The notes beneath the pieces are model-generated. The model did not search any database, was not told the DNA's origin, and saw only the letters and a list, made by a program, of their open reading frames with translations. Source: Calonectria ilicicola (lineage: Eukaryota > Ascomycota > Sordariomycetes > Hypocreales > Nectriaceae). From it: a stretch of 64,000 nt of DNA. The position numbers and the translations under genes are program-made. Positions 10,415 to 22,938 of the stretch are shown piece after piece (the first letter of the stretch is position 1; every line of letters begins with the position of its first letter). The DNA is taken from assembly GCA_020809705.1 (NCBI GenBank), contig CP085829.1, positions 5,022,001 through 5,086,000 of the forward strand. The letters are read 5' to 3'.

Positions 10415-11425
10415 TCTGACTGTTGGAGATTATGAACGATGGATGAAATGTCGCTGGTGGCTCAATTGGCCTAGCTGTGAGGAGTGCAAGGAGAAACAAG
10501 CTGATGGAAGCCAGCAGCCTTTCAATGCCAACACGACAATGGAGCCATGATAGCCAGCTCCACTGCGTCATGGCCTACCACGAAGGCCACTTCACGTCAG
10601 GTCATGACAAGCAGAGGCATTCACCCGGACAGCTTCCCCTCCTCACCCCACCTTCGTCTGGCTCACCTCATGACACTCCCGCCTGCATTCCGCCATGACC
10701 TGCAGTGCCATTCGTCCAGCGGTAGCCTGGGTCGCACAGCCGTAGTGGTCAAAGGCCATGCAGGCCGATCAGAGCCTCGATTGGCGCGTTAATAGCATGC
10801 CCTCCGGTTAAATGCACATGGCGAAGTCTATTAGTGGACCAGGGCCCACCACGGCGAGCGGCATGTCCACCCAAGCTCCACGGCCCCACGAACTCCCGCA
10901 TATCACGACCCGCTTCATCGACTTACACCAACAGCGTCCGCTCGTCGTGCATCTGCAGCTTGTCAAGACTGCTCCTCGTACTAGGAACTTCGGCGCGACA
11001 CTCCAGGCCTAGGCGAGTCTTTTCCTGATGCTCATTTCCGACGCCCAGGAACCCACACCATCACGCTCCCTCCCAGTCCTTCCAGTTTCCCCTCTGGGCT
11101 GGTCTAATTTCTCAGGCCTCCCCCAATTGGTGGCCTCCCCGCACTTTCCCGGGGAACAGATACACCCTGGCAGTCCGTGATGCGACGAACCGTCATGATG
11201 GTCTCGGCATCATCTCCCAAAGCCAAAGGCAGACCACGAGCTATGGGCCCCAATGCCTTTCTCTGCTGCGTGTGGCTCGGATCGTGGTTGCACAATTCGG
11301 TGAGGGGCTACGGCTAATCTTATTATGCCTTGGCCATTAGTATAATTGTCGCCACTGGAGACACTTGTCGTAACTTAGCACAGAATCCAGTTCCTTGACA
11401 ACTTCTGGGTCTGCAAGTTTTCGCC
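10415..11425. promoter_or_regulatory. Shared divergent promoter region, GH31 / GH3
   Basis: A 1-kb interval between the alpha-xylosidase (minus) and beta-glucosidase (plus) starts. It contains a GGCTAA hexamer at 11312-11317, about 110 bp upstream of the beta-glucosidase ATG, which matches the core site of XlnR/Xyr1-type xylanolytic activators. A single hexamer is weak evidence. Confidence 0.4.
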
Positions 11426-13979
11426 ATGAAGCTGTCGTCGCTCCTATGCAGTGCCACTTTGGCAGGCCTAGGTCAGGCCGCCGGAGAAGTGTACAAGAAC
11501 AAGGATGCTTCAATTGATGATCGTGTTGCCGATCTCCTCAAGCGCATGTCGGTCAAGGAGAAGATGGCCCAGTTGATCCAAGGTGATATGCAAAATTATC
11601 TCAACATCACCGATGGCACCTTTAATAAGACGGGTTTGGAGTGGAATATGGAATACCGGGCAAATTCTGTGTGGACTGGCTTATACACCAAGAAAGAAAC
11701 AATCCAAAAGGCAGCTAAGCTAGCCCAGGATTACCTAGTGAATAAAACCGACCTCGGTGAGAGCTGATGATTGTCATGCCTTCCAATCGGCCCAGCTAAC
11801 ATGTCACAGGTATTCCCGCCTTCATTCAAAGTGAAGGTCTCCATGGCTTCCTTGCCTTGAACGCCACAATCTTCAACTCTCCCATCGGAATAGGCTGCTC
11901 CTTTAACCCAGAGCTTGTCGAGGAGATGGGGAACATCATCGCCACAGAAGCCTTGGCTCTCGGCGTGAATCAGCTATTTGCCCCCCAAGCCGATCTCGCT
12001 AGAGAGCAGCGGTTTGGGCGAGTTGAGGAATGCTTTGGCGAGGATCCATATTTGTGAGTTGATTGCTTCGGCAACTCGAGCAATATTCTAACAGAAAAAG
12101 GGTCGGCGAGATGGCATATTCTTTTGCCAAAGGTATGGAGGACAAGGGCGTGTCTGCCATGATAAAGCATTATGTAAGTTAAATTTCGTGAAATTGGTTT
12201 TTTGTAGCTAATCCATCTAGGCTGCATTTGCTTCACCAGAGCAAGGCATTAACACAGCTCCCGTCCATGGCGGTGAACGTGAGTTGAGGTCGCTTTACCT
12301 GCCACCATTTAAGCGAGCCATTTTGGACAGTGGAGCCACTTCTATCATGTCATCATATAACTCCTATGATGGTGTTCCGGTCGTCTCCGATTCTCACCTA
12401 CTACAGGATATCCTTCGAGATGAATGGGGCTACGAATACTACGTCATCTCTGACGCTGGTGGCACTGCTCGACTCGCCAATAGCTTTTATGTCTGTGGTA
12501 TCGAGGACAACGAGTGCATTACCCTAGAGGTATGATTGACCAAATCTTAAAAGGCTCAAAATCTAACGAAATATTAGACTCTTCCAAACGGCAATGATGT
12601 CGAAATGGGCGGTGGATATTACAGCTTCCAGTCTATTCCTGACTTGGTTAAGTCGGGCAAGCTTGACGAAAAAGTGTTGGATACTGCTGTGTCCCGTGTG
12701 CTTCGAGCAAAGTTTAAGGTCGGCCTATTTGAAAGACCCTACAGCGGTGTTCCGGAAAAGAAGATTTATGACTACCTCAACACCAAGAAGCATAAGCAAG
12801 TCGCTCGTCAGCTCGATACCGAAAGTATTGTTCTCCTGGAGAATCATGACAACACCCTCCCCTTGAAGAAGAATGCCAATGTTGCCGTCATTGGCCCCAT
12901 GGCGCATGGATACGTAAATGTAAGTTTTTCTATCAACATTCCAGAGAAATTTTGCTAATATCTACCCCAAGTACGGAGACTATGTCATTTACACCTCGTC
13001 CAGCCGCGGTGTGACACCTCTTGACGGTATCAAGGCTGCCAGCAAGGGAAAAGTCACCTATGCCAAAGGTTGCGAGCGTTGGTCCAACGATGAATCCGGA
13101 TTCGATGAAGCCGTCGCTGCTGCGGAGGCTGCAGATGTCGCCGTTGTTGTCGTAGGAACTTGGTCTCGAGACCAGAACGAGCTCTGGGGTGGCCTCAATG
13201 CTACTACCGGTGAGCACATCGACGTAAGCAACCTAAATCTTGTTGGCGCTATGCCCAAGCTTGTCAAGGCCATCATCGACACCGGAAAACCCACTGTTGT
13301 GGTTTACAGCTCTGGAAAGCCCGTCACAGAGCCCTGGATCTCCGATGAAGCTGCTGCACTCGTGCAGCAATTCTACCAATCGGAGGAGGGTGGAACCGCC
13401 CTGGCCGATATCCTCTATGGTAACGAGAACCCATCTGGAAAGCTCTCCATCAGCTTCCCGTATGATGTCGGAACTCTCCCAATTTACTATGACCACCTCA
13501 ACTCTGCACGCATGTGGCCCAACCCTGGTCGTGAGTATGAGAATGGCACTCTGGTCTTTGGGAGCAACTATGTGCTGGAAACCCCAACAGCTCTCTACGG
13601 CTTCGGATATGGTCTCTCGTACAGCAAATTCGAGTTTGACAACATTTCCGTTTCAAAGCAGAACGTTTCTGCATCCGACACCGTCACTGTTTCTGTGGAC
13701 GTGACGAACAAGTCTAAGCGCGATGGCTCTGATGTGGTGCAGCTTTACGTCAAGGACATGCTCGCCTCCGTTGAAGTCCCACGATATCAACTCAAGGGCT
13801 TCAAGAAGGTCGCGGTCAAGGCTGGCAAGACGCAAACGGTAAAAATTGATCTTGCCGTCTCGGAATGGGGGCTGTGGAATCGCAAGATGCAGTATGTAGT
13901 TGAGCCTGGTGATTTCGCCGTGATGGTGGGCTATTCAAGCGAGGAATTTGCGGGTAATGTGACCGTCACCGTTTCATGA
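11426..13979 (+). CDS. Secreted GH3 beta-glucosidase
   Basis: Glycoside hydrolase family 3 enzyme of 768 residues releasing terminal beta-linked glucose (or xylose) from oligosaccharides. Six exons join in phase: 11426-11756, 11810-12053, 12101-12173, 12221-12529, 12578-12919 and 12972-13979. A signal peptide (MKLSSLLCSATLAGLGQAAG) indicates secretion, and many N-x-S/T sites suggest N-glycosylation. The N-terminal barrel carries SEGLHGF, REQRFGRVEECFGEDPYL and the KHY motif. The predicted nucleophile is Asp294 in VISDAGG, the variant seen in one fungal subfamily instead of the commoner SDW. The alpha/beta sandwich follows, then a C-terminal FnIII-like domain from about 620. It is divergent from the GH31 alpha-xylosidase. 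A beta-xylosidase or mixed specificity is possible. Confidence 0.9.
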
Positions 13980-14495
13980 GCTCAAGTGCTTGGCGCTTCA
14001 CTGTTACATAGTTTACATAGTGTAAATATTTTAAAAATTTCCTTCGCGCATCCATACATTTTGCTAGTTGCACATTTATTCTTGGATCCAAGACATTTTC
14101 GTACAAAAAACAAAATAAATATTTTACTTAAATGGCTATAAGCTTATGTATCATGGAATGAAGTTGTTGCTTTATGTTCTTAGAGCTTTCCCAGAATTGT
14201 CACAGCTGAATAGCTTGACAGGTGCAGGAAGACTCATATTTTAATTTCTGAACTATTTGTCGACCGGCACGGCGATTTTTTGTACACATTGTACATTCGT
14301 AATAAAGTCAAGCGACGCTTGGTAGCTATAAAATTCAACTCAAATAATCATGACGTCTCCAGAAAACAACTTGGCTAAACGACTTGGCTAAAGGACAGCT
14401 ATCATACACTCCTTTGATCTTCGTCCAACTCTTGGCGCTAAAACTAATATTATAGGTCCGAAAGCTTCAAACGTCAGCAGCCGTCTTTGAATGTC
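13980..14495. other. Intergenic, convergent 3' ends
   Basis: AT-rich spacer between the beta-glucosidase and nag3 3' ends. The AATAAA at 14113-14118 may be a 3'-end signal. Nothing else is seen. Confidence 0.5.
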
Positions 14496-17400
14496 TCAAA
14501 CTTGGCTTACATTATCTGGGGAATTAGTTATCTCATCAAACGCTTGTAGCGTCTCAAAGCCCATTGCTGCCAAGGGCTCAGTGCCATCATCAACAACCTG
14601 ACTTTCTATTAGCGTACGTATTATCGATACTGTCGGGGCTGAAACTTACCCAGCTCAAAACACATTTTGACGCCTTGGCACTCTTGTTCTGGCGAACGCC
14701 CATCAAGGCTAGCCCCTGCAGGACGAGTGACGAATATTGCACAGTTTGAACAATGGGTGCCAGTATGCCGCCAATCTCTTCCGTGCGGGAAAATAGCGCT
14801 GGAACATGGGTGGCCAAGGGGCTATTTTGACGAGAGATGATGATTGTCCCCAACAAATTTCCGGAAGCGTCTTTGGCTCGCACGATGCCGCATGTTTTCG
14901 CCTCAGAGAGAGCAAAGCGATACAACTCGAGAATCTCAGGATTTGCGTTGGCCCCCACATGGCTAAGCACTGATTCGGCATTGTCCAATCCATGGATTAG
15001 ATCAAAACTGATGCTGGCTCTCTGGATACTACCGAGCAGGCCTTCGGGCACGGACCAGTTGGCAAGATCCTCAATGACCATGTTTGTAACCCTGCGGGGG
15101 AACTGTATATCCCATCCACTGTTTCCGAACCACTCCCCGACCGTATTTACTTCCTCGTTAAAGGGAATGCCGGGGAATACACCGGGAAACCCGGATCCGA
15201 TTTGCACCTTCTTGATACCATGTTGTTGAGTGAGATTCCTCATCGCACGTCGGTGGAGAGACCTGCCAATCGACACATCTCGTTTCGTGGGCTCAACAAA
15301 AATGGAGCCCAAAATACCGACGCCATTAATGAAGTACGTAGCTGCAAATCCATAAAGTGCCTGTGTACTGGAATTTCTCACAACGAAATGGTTCTCTTGA
15401 ATGTGGGGGTTCTTGAGACTAAAGGTTGCTGCGGTCGTAGTTTGGAGGAATTGAAGGTCCGGTGCGCTTGCTCGGTAGATGGATCTCAATAGCTCGTCCA
15501 GTCCAGAACCGTCACGGTCCGGTTGATACTCCTCCACGAGCCAGTGCTGCCTCGATTTTAGAACCTTTTTACTCTTTCTAAGAGTTCCAGGCAGCGATCC
15601 CTTTGGTATGGTTTCGCCAACAAGAGCCCTTGTGAGGGCATGCAAAGCATTCTCTGTAAAATCGAATGTACAGAGATACGTTCCAATGGACTTATCCATC
15701 GCAAAATCATACGGTGAGCTGACTGCAACCACAATTAGTTGTTTTTTCTGGCCGCGACTTCGAAGCATGGAACACATCATGTCGACGTGCTTTGTGAAGC
15801 CAGCTTGATACAAGTTTCGGTTGGCATCAGCTGTGACAATGATGATACAAGACGCCCTGTTGATCAAGTTTTCGTGCACTATCTCGAAGTTAGTTTTGCT
15901 TTGTTTCAAGAAACACTGCGGGTTTTACCTGGTCGGACTCCGTTGGCAGTATAGCTAGTATGCAACAGTTTCTCATTACGGGAGCGAGCGAGTGACTTGC
16001 CAAACTCTCTAAAGACTCCTTCGCCACTCATGATGGCGCCACGCTCGCGGTCAGCATGATTCCACTGATCATGCACTGTATAGGCCAAGCGTTGGCTATC
16101 TTTAGATTCGAGCAGCTTCTTGGTAAGCGAAGAGGCCGGGAGCGGCTTGACGAGGGGTGTAAGGAGTAGCAGCTCTTCTCCGGGGTGCATCGAAGCCGAC
16201 AGGGGCAGAAGCTTCTCTCTGTCTCGGATAACAGTTATCGAATCGTCATATGCCCGCCGCGAAAGTGCCATATGGCTTGGATGAAGTTGAGATAGTAGTG
16301 AAGTGCCCGGTGGGTTAAGAGCTTTGTTCCATGACGTGCACGTCGCCTTAAGTCGTAGAACACGTCTCACCGACGTGAATATCCTCTCCTTGGAAATAAT
16401 GCCGCTTTCGTAACCCAATTTCATTCCTTTGATGGCCTCAAGCTGGACGTCATATGCTCGGCAAAGCAGAACCAGATCGCAACCCGCTTCTACCGCCATG
16501 ACAACTCCATTCTGAACACCCAGCTCGTGGCTCAGGGCCTCCATTTCCAAACATTCCGAAATGGCGACCCCATTGAAACCCAGATCGTTACGCAATAAAT
16601 CATCCACAACCTGGTCGGACAGACAAGCGTGGCTCACATTCATGGATGGGTTGGAAATACCGCAACCTCCAATGAACATTGCGTCCAACTTACCGGAAGC
16701 GATGGCATTTCGAAACGGAACCAGGGCACTTAGACTAAGCTCCTCAAGGGTCTGGGTAATGATGGGTACATCAAGGTTGGATCCAAGAAAGTCCAGATTT
16801 CCGTACGAGGGGAAATGCTTTCCGCAAGATGCCATTCCTGCATCACGAATTCCTCTTAAGGCAGCAAGACTATACTGAGATACTTCCTGTGGGTCGTCCC
16901 CCATAGCACGAACTCCCAATGGCTGATAACGAGCATTATTCAGTACATCAAGGACTGGGCCGAGCATGAGATTAACTCCGCATGCGGAGATCTCGGATGC
17001 TGTAGCTTTGGTGACTTCATAGGCAAGATCGGCTCGGCCTGTAGCCGCAACGCCCATGGCACTGGGGAATTGGCAGACATAGTCTTCGTCAAATAGACTG
17101 TTGACTCCACCATTTTCCTGATCAAGAGCAATTAATAGAGGCTGAGGATGGCCTGCCTTTTTGGCAATGGTCTGGAGTTCTTGGACAAGCTTGGCAGTTT
17201 GTTGGGCAGCTATTTCTCGTTAGCGTCAACCACGTCCACCGCATATGGGTTTAAGGGCGCATGTGCAAATTGGCTTTTGCCGTCGAACGATTGCAAGGGC
17301 TCTAGATGGTCTAGCCGGATCCAACGTACATTTCAGATTCTTGGCAGTGAGGATAATGGAGCCAAGGTGGTGGTCCTCAATGAGGCTTCTGATTTGTGGG

Positions 17401-17680
17401 GTGACCTCAGTGCCATCCCATCCCATAATCAGGATTTGGCCTATGGCCCTGGGGCAGGGTAAAGCGACATGTTAGCGGACTGGGGCCATACTGCATACAC
17501 CCACCACTATACAGACAAACGGAGAAACACGCAGTGCGCGGAGCCCGGAGGGCCGGGGCGGAGCGGGCAGAGGGGACGGAGTGGGCTCTGAATCGCGACG
17601 GAGGGCGCGGAGCAGGACGCGGGTACGTACCAATCGAGGTTCTGCCATAGTGGATCTAGGTCACTGTCGTCTAGGGCCAT
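14496..17680 (-). CDS. nag3: GH3 N-acetylglucosaminidase-like protein fused to a GNAT domain (NAG3)
   Basis: Fungal NAG3-type protein of 926 residues. Exons join in phase: 17631-17680, 17330-17448, 15929-17209, 14650-15878 and 14496-14597. The N-terminal half (~20-360) is a NagZ-like GH3 barrel (MGWDGTEVTPQIRSL, ALDQENGGVN, GKHFPSYGN at Lys187). The C-terminal half (~620-900) resembles a GNAT acetyltransferase (LGSIFVEPTKRDVSIGRSL). There is no signal peptide, so it is probably intracellular. Oddities: the position aligned with the NagZ nucleophile Asp (S-D-D-L) is Glu275 (ISECLEM), and the usual NagZ Asp-Ser-His loop is not evident. The start chosen is MALDDSDLDP; an in-frame upstream ATG at 17866 would add 62 basic, Ser-rich residues. 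It is divergent from dac1 in the GlcNAc cluster, where such genes are known to be co-regulated by RON1 in Trichoderma reesei. Confidence 0.88.
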
Positions 17681-18500
17681 GGTTGGACGGTGGTGGCGTT
17701 GGCGACGCCGAGTGACATGGTACCCGTGCCCAGTAACGGAGTGGGAGCGTTTGCCGTGCAGGTGCCGGTCAGTTCTGGACTTGGACTTGAGGTAACGATG
17801 AGATGGCTTGTCGGGGGGCGGCGACAACGACGACGACGACGATGAATCTGACCTGGGAGGGGCCATGCTGCGCGATGCTGGCGTCTAAACTTCGGCTAAG
17901 CGGTGCGGGCGCCCGGTGATTGGCTGTGCGCGACGGCCAACTTGCTGTGGACCTGCGCGCGTTGATGGATGGCGGCTGGGTTAACGTTACATGGACCGAC
18001 AGGCAAGGGCACTTGTGGCATCCGCCTGAAACTTTGAAATGCCAAAACCTGATGAGTGGAGGAAGAATGAACAACGTTGGGTCGAGACACAGGCGGACGA
18101 ATACCAGCCTCTTGTATTCGCAGGTGGCTCCATGAATGGCAAAAGTTGCCCCGTCCAACGTCCAACGCCCACCGTCCGCCACATGGTAACCTCGCCGTCC
18201 GAGGCAAACTCCAATAGTTAGTTTGGCTATCTGGTGGCATGAGATAGGCGTGGCAATAGCTTGTCAATCCCGAGATACCGCCAGCTTAGCGTCACGATGA
18301 AATCACTTGATCGGGCCGCTGTGATACATGTCCCGACTACTACTAAGTAGTTGCCATGTCGCTTCCATGAGTGAATTCTAGTTTCTGGTCAGAGAGGGAA
18401 GACCGGCGACAATACCCAACCTAAACTAACCTCTCCCTCACCAAAACACTCTCCTCGCTAAGAAATAATCCCAAAAGAGAAAATAAAAATAAAAATAAGC
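17681..18500. promoter_or_regulatory. Bidirectional promoter region, nag3 / dac1
   Basis: 820 bp between the divergent starts of nag3 and dac1. The nag3-proximal part includes the optional N-terminal extension frame (to 17866). An A-rich leader (18476-18500) directly precedes the dac1 ATG. I find no full Ndt80-type element, so regulation by RON1 is inferred from synteny only. Confidence 0.5.
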
Positions 18501-19945
18501 ATGCCTAGCGCCATCCCTCCCAAGAGTGGGCTGACCAAGTTTACCAACTGTCGCCTCCTCAAAAACGACGCCCTTGTCGATGCAGACATCTGGGTTAGCT
18601 CCATCACTGGTAAGATCATCGACAGCCAAGCCTCATTCTACGATGAGTTAGCTCTGCCAGACAAGACAGTCGATCTTGGGGGTCGCATCATTGCCCCCGG
18701 CTTGATCGACTGCCAGCTCAATGGAGCTTTCGGATTCAATTTTTCCACCTTGCTGGATGACATGGCCGAGTACGGCAAGGAGTTCCAGCAAGTCAACCGC
18801 CTCCTGATCGGGACCGGAGTCACATCGTACATTCCGACAATCACAAGCCAGCGATCGGAAATGTATCAAAAAGTGAGATAAACCCCAGTCCTCTTGGCCA
18901 GGCCAGTGGGGCAGTGTCAATGTTGTACATGAAGCTAACGCCATCCCAGACGCTCCCGTTCCTGGGGCCGTCTGGGGAGCTGCGGAGGGCCGGTGACGGG
19001 GCCGAGTCTCTCGGCGCGCATTGTGAAGGCCCGTTCCTAAGCCCCACAAGGAACGGGGTGCACAACGTCGATGTTTTCACCCAAGCCCAATCAATTGCAG
19101 ACCTCGAACGATGCTACGGAGCCGAAAACATGAAACCGTCCGGCAATAAACCGGTACCGATCAAGATGATCACAGCGGCACCGGAGCGCGGTCGCATGAT
19201 GGACCTGATCCCCGAAATCACATCGAGAGGAATAATCTACTCTACTGGCCACTCGGACGCAACGTACGAAGAGGCCTCTCAGGCCGTTGGCAAGGGAGCG
19301 ACCATGATCACTCACCTCTTCAACGCGATGCGCCCTCTTCACCATAGAAACCCCGGCATCTTTGGCGTTCTCGGTAAGGCCGAGAGCCTGCGCCGGCCCT
19401 ACTTTGGCATCATTTGCGACGGAATCCATCTTCATCCCACGACGATTAAGATTGCCTATAATTCGCATCCCGACGGCTTCATATTGGTCACGGACGCAAT
19501 GCACCTAGTTGGGCTCCCCGACGGGGCATATCCTTGGACCAACGGCGACCAGACGTGCAGCATTGTCAAAGACGGAAACACGTTGACGCTGGCGGGCTCT
19601 GAGACGATTGCTGGAAGGTATGTAGCTGTGGGAGATGGAGCTCGTGGATGATCCAACTAACGCCCGCCCAGCTCCATTACATTGCTTGAATGTGTCAACA
19701 ACTTTATACAGTGGACAGGTGCCACAATTCCCCAGGCGCTCAAGGCCGTGACATCGACCCCCGCGGCGATGTTGGGGCTCAAAGGGATCAAAGGCACGCT
19801 GGAGGCGGGGGCCGATGCTGACCTGGTGGTGCTCTCAGAGGAGAACGTGGGAGGCGTGCGCCGGCTGGTATTGGACCAAGTGTGGAAGTTTGGGCAGCTG
19901 GTCTGTCGGGCCGACCAGCATCATGTGCAGAGGGAAATGAAGTGA
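18501..19945 (+). CDS. dac1: N-acetylglucosamine-6-phosphate deacetylase
   Basis: Amidohydrolase-superfamily enzyme (NagA type) that removes acetate from GlcNAc-6-phosphate, the second intracellular step of GlcNAc use. Three exons join in phase: 18501-18872, 18950-19617 and 19672-19945, giving 437 residues. Visible marks are GRIIAPGLIDCQLNGAFG near the first barrel strand, the metal-ligand Glu in GAHCEGPFL, GHSDATYEEA, THLFNAMRPLHHR, the substrate loop CDGIHLHP and the catalytic Asp in LVTDAMHLVG. The C-terminal beta-sandwich ends with GTLEAGADADLVVLSEEN. It is divergent from nag3 and tandem with ron1. The start is the first ATG after the A-rich leader. The two introns are short with standard borders. 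Confidence 0.95.
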
Positions 19946-20665
19946 AGGAAACGGGCCTTGGATCTAGAACAATCAGAGAATATGCGTAGAGTTCAAACAC
20001 AGGCACGAGGGAGGGCGATGAGACTAGACGGTATGCGGGTAGACATGGGATGCCATGCATGCGAATGGATCAAGGCGTTTGGTGTTCAGGCTCCCTTCCA
20101 AGTGTGCCTGTAGTTGCTTCTGCGCCGCGTGGCTCGGGACCGAGCATGGCCACTCTGCAGCGCCGATCGCGACCTGTAGCTTCCAAAACGATTCCCGAAG
20201 ACGCCGTAGCACGCCGTGGCACGCTGTCGCTGATGCTAAATTTACATGCGCAGCGGGGGGACTCCGACGCCTCTAGCCTTGTCGCGCAGTGCTCTGCGAG
20301 ATCGTCCAGCCAATTGACGTTGTCGGGCGGTTGATAGGATAGGCCGACCCAGCCGTCGTGGGTCGCCTCCGCGGCACCTCCTCCACTCCTCCGCCCACCT
20401 CCGCTTTTTCTTGCAACCGCGCTTGCTTTCCGACCAAGGCCATAAACATCATCCTAAACCACGTCGTCCGATCTCGCGCGCATCTCCCACCAAGTCGCGC
20501 CTCGCCCCGCGCCTCGCGATACATCTCCTCCGACGACACTGCAGCTCTCACCAACCGCGCACTCTCTCTCGTAGGCCCTAGCTTCTCGGCCGCTTGTCAG
20601 TTGCGCTCGTGCGTCGCTGATCTCACCCGCGCATCCGACTCAATGCAGCGATAACAGACAATGCA
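19946..20665. other. Intergenic, ron1 5' leader region
   Basis: Spacer between dac1 and ron1, both on the plus strand. The part from ~20340 is C/T-rich, as in fungal promoters and 5' leaders. Plus-strand frames here carry no domain. A short upstream frame in the ron1 leader (20358-20654) ends just before the ron1 ATG. Confidence 0.45.
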
Positions 20666-22413
20666 ATGGCAACCTTCAACTCGATGCCGGGGCTCTCCAC
20701 GGGCGCCTCTCCCAACGACCCCATGGCGATAAATCTCGGGGCAGCCCAGCCTCAAGGCTTGAATATGGACGTTTTCGACCAGGAGCTCGCCTTTGACGAC
20801 TCGCTACTGTGCGTGACCCCATACGTAAGCTCTAATCTTAACGCTGACAGACGCAGTGATGGGACCACTCTGCAAAACCTTCCATTTACGCCTGCATATG
20901 ATCTGGACGGCTTCTCGACCACTTTTGAAGACCCTTTTTCGTATTCCACCCGACAATTTGAAGCTCCACAGAACCACCAGGATGCGCTCCAAGAAGAATC
21001 CTCCCCCCAAGAGCTCGACAACAAACTCCTGGGCTTTTCCGCCCCCATCCACAGCGCGACCGTCATTGACGAGACAGGCCAGTTTGCGGAAACCAACATG
21101 AGTGCCGAGCTGTATGGCATGTTCTTCGTTGCCGAGGATGTGTTTGGTGGTGAGACAACTGGACGGCCGCTCGAGCTAACATGTTATCGCCGAAACCTTT
21201 GGCAATGTTCCGGCCAAATTACGCTGCCTCGTATGGTCACCAACATTGTGAATGATCAAGGGGTTCACCTGCAGATATTCGAGCTGGTCGCGACCATTGC
21301 TGCCATTGAATCAATCGATGGAAAGCCCACCGAGATTATATCAATTCCATGGAAGAATGCCAACGCTCAACCCGGCGAGGAATCCAAGGCCGTCGGCGCG
21401 CCACCTAATATCACATTGGATCTTTCCTCGGGGCAGGAGATTAACGCACATCGGGTCAGCCTCCCCGTTTCGTGGAAGAGGTTACAATTCAAGCACGCAA
21501 CCGCGAACAATGGTCGAAGAAAAGGCCTGCAGCAGCATTATATCGTCAAGATTGGCCTCCATGGCAAGACTAAAAATGGCGAACTTGTCCCCATTACCGA
21601 AATCCGCTCAGGTCCAGTCATTGTCCGGGGCCGAAGTCCAAGAAACTTTGACAACAAGAAGGATGTCCCCCTCACAAGTGAAAAGAAAGTAGAGAGGAGG
21701 AGTGCCTCCGTTTCCACAATATCCGAAAACCCAACCCTACTGCGTATAGAAAGGGAAAGCTCACAGGGCTATATACCCAAATACTCACCAATGGGAAACA
21801 TGCAGGTAGGTCTTCTCTCTGTTTCCATACGTAGCCTGCGCCAAGCTGACCCTTTTAACCCTTTAGCAATCGAATGATTGGGCAACCCCCCAGTCAATAC
21901 CTCAGCCAATCCCCAGTCCGCAACCAGGACAGAGCCATGCCTCTAAGAGAATGGCATTATCCCCAAATCCACCCAAACCGCCTGTGCCGGCTTGGTCAAA
22001 TGAGTCCACCAACTCTAAGCATGCACACCCACAACCTAAAAACCCAGCGCCCCGCCAGGGCACCTCTCTCCCCATCAACCTTTCGCTTTCCGAAGATGAG
22101 AGGAGTCCGAACCGCTCAGGCTCTGACTTGCAAAGCCCTCAACCCAGCAAGGCCATTGCCATCATGGGTCAGAATATAGAGAATAGTCCTCGGGAGGAGG
22201 GAGATCCCCTCTACGAGTATTTCCCCTTAACCGTCGACGATTGGTACAGTCCCACACTTCAACCAAACGGACCCCCACATGCTAACCATGCATAGGATGC
22301 CCCCTGTCGATGCAGTTTACAGACCCCATGTCGTTCATCATACCATTGTTCCGCCCGAGATGAAAGCTCAGCAAATAAGGAGCAAGTCGAAGCGGTACTT
22401 TGCTGCAGAGTGA
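20666..22413 (+). CDS. ron1: Ndt80-like transcription factor RON1
   Basis: Ndt80/PhoG-family DNA-binding regulator, the cluster activator in Trichoderma reesei. Three exons join in phase: 20666-21805, 21867-22243 and 22296-22413, giving 544 residues. The Ig-fold-like Ndt80 domain spans roughly 150-350 (ELYGMFFVAEDVFGG, LTCYRRNLWQCSGQITLPR, NIVNDQGVHLQIFELVATIA, then VSLPVSWKRLQFKHATANNG and RKGLQQHYIVKIGLHG). The N-terminus is acidic and Pro/Ser-rich, and the C-terminal ~190 residues are Pro/Ser/Asn-rich and probably disordered. A short conserved tail (MPPVDAVYRPHVVHHT to the end) is encoded by exon 3. Nuclear location is inferred. Its position between dac1 and dam1 is the classic GlcNAc-cluster arrangement. 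Confidence 0.93.
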
Positions 22414-22938
22414 TGACGTATAGGCATACTTTAATGACTTATGAACTGGTGATCAACCTGGAGTGTCATTTTCTTGCACATGTATATATTTCGCATTCCA
22501 GTTTGTGTAATGTTATCGGCCGCTGGGCCTGGACATGCTAAACCGTGTTGAGGATGTCAAAGGACTGGAATATTGTTAGGCATTTAGCAAAGAGGTATAG
22601 GCGAACGATACCCTAGATTTCGAATGCGAATTTGTTGGGTTTATCTATACATACATAACAGGACCTGTCTAAAACCCACACCACACAAACGCCAACGCTA
22701 AATACCCTCCCACACGCTTAACCGATATCCTTTTATTACCCTCTTTTTGAATAGATCCTTTTTATCATAACATCGTGAAATTCCCTCATTAAACCTGTAA
22801 CGACTGTACCTGTTTTCTTCAATCTTCTAGCCTACAATCTTTAATGATCTAACCCCCTTTCAGCCTTTATAAGCGATTGGACAAGACCAGCTTTGTCTCT
22901 AAAAAAAAAAATCGTTCCCCCCCGTTAGCATATGCCAC
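22414..22938. other. Intergenic, convergent 3' ends of ron1 and dam1
   Basis: AT-rich 3' regions facing each other. No ORF with a recognisable product and no RNA gene. Confidence 0.5.
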
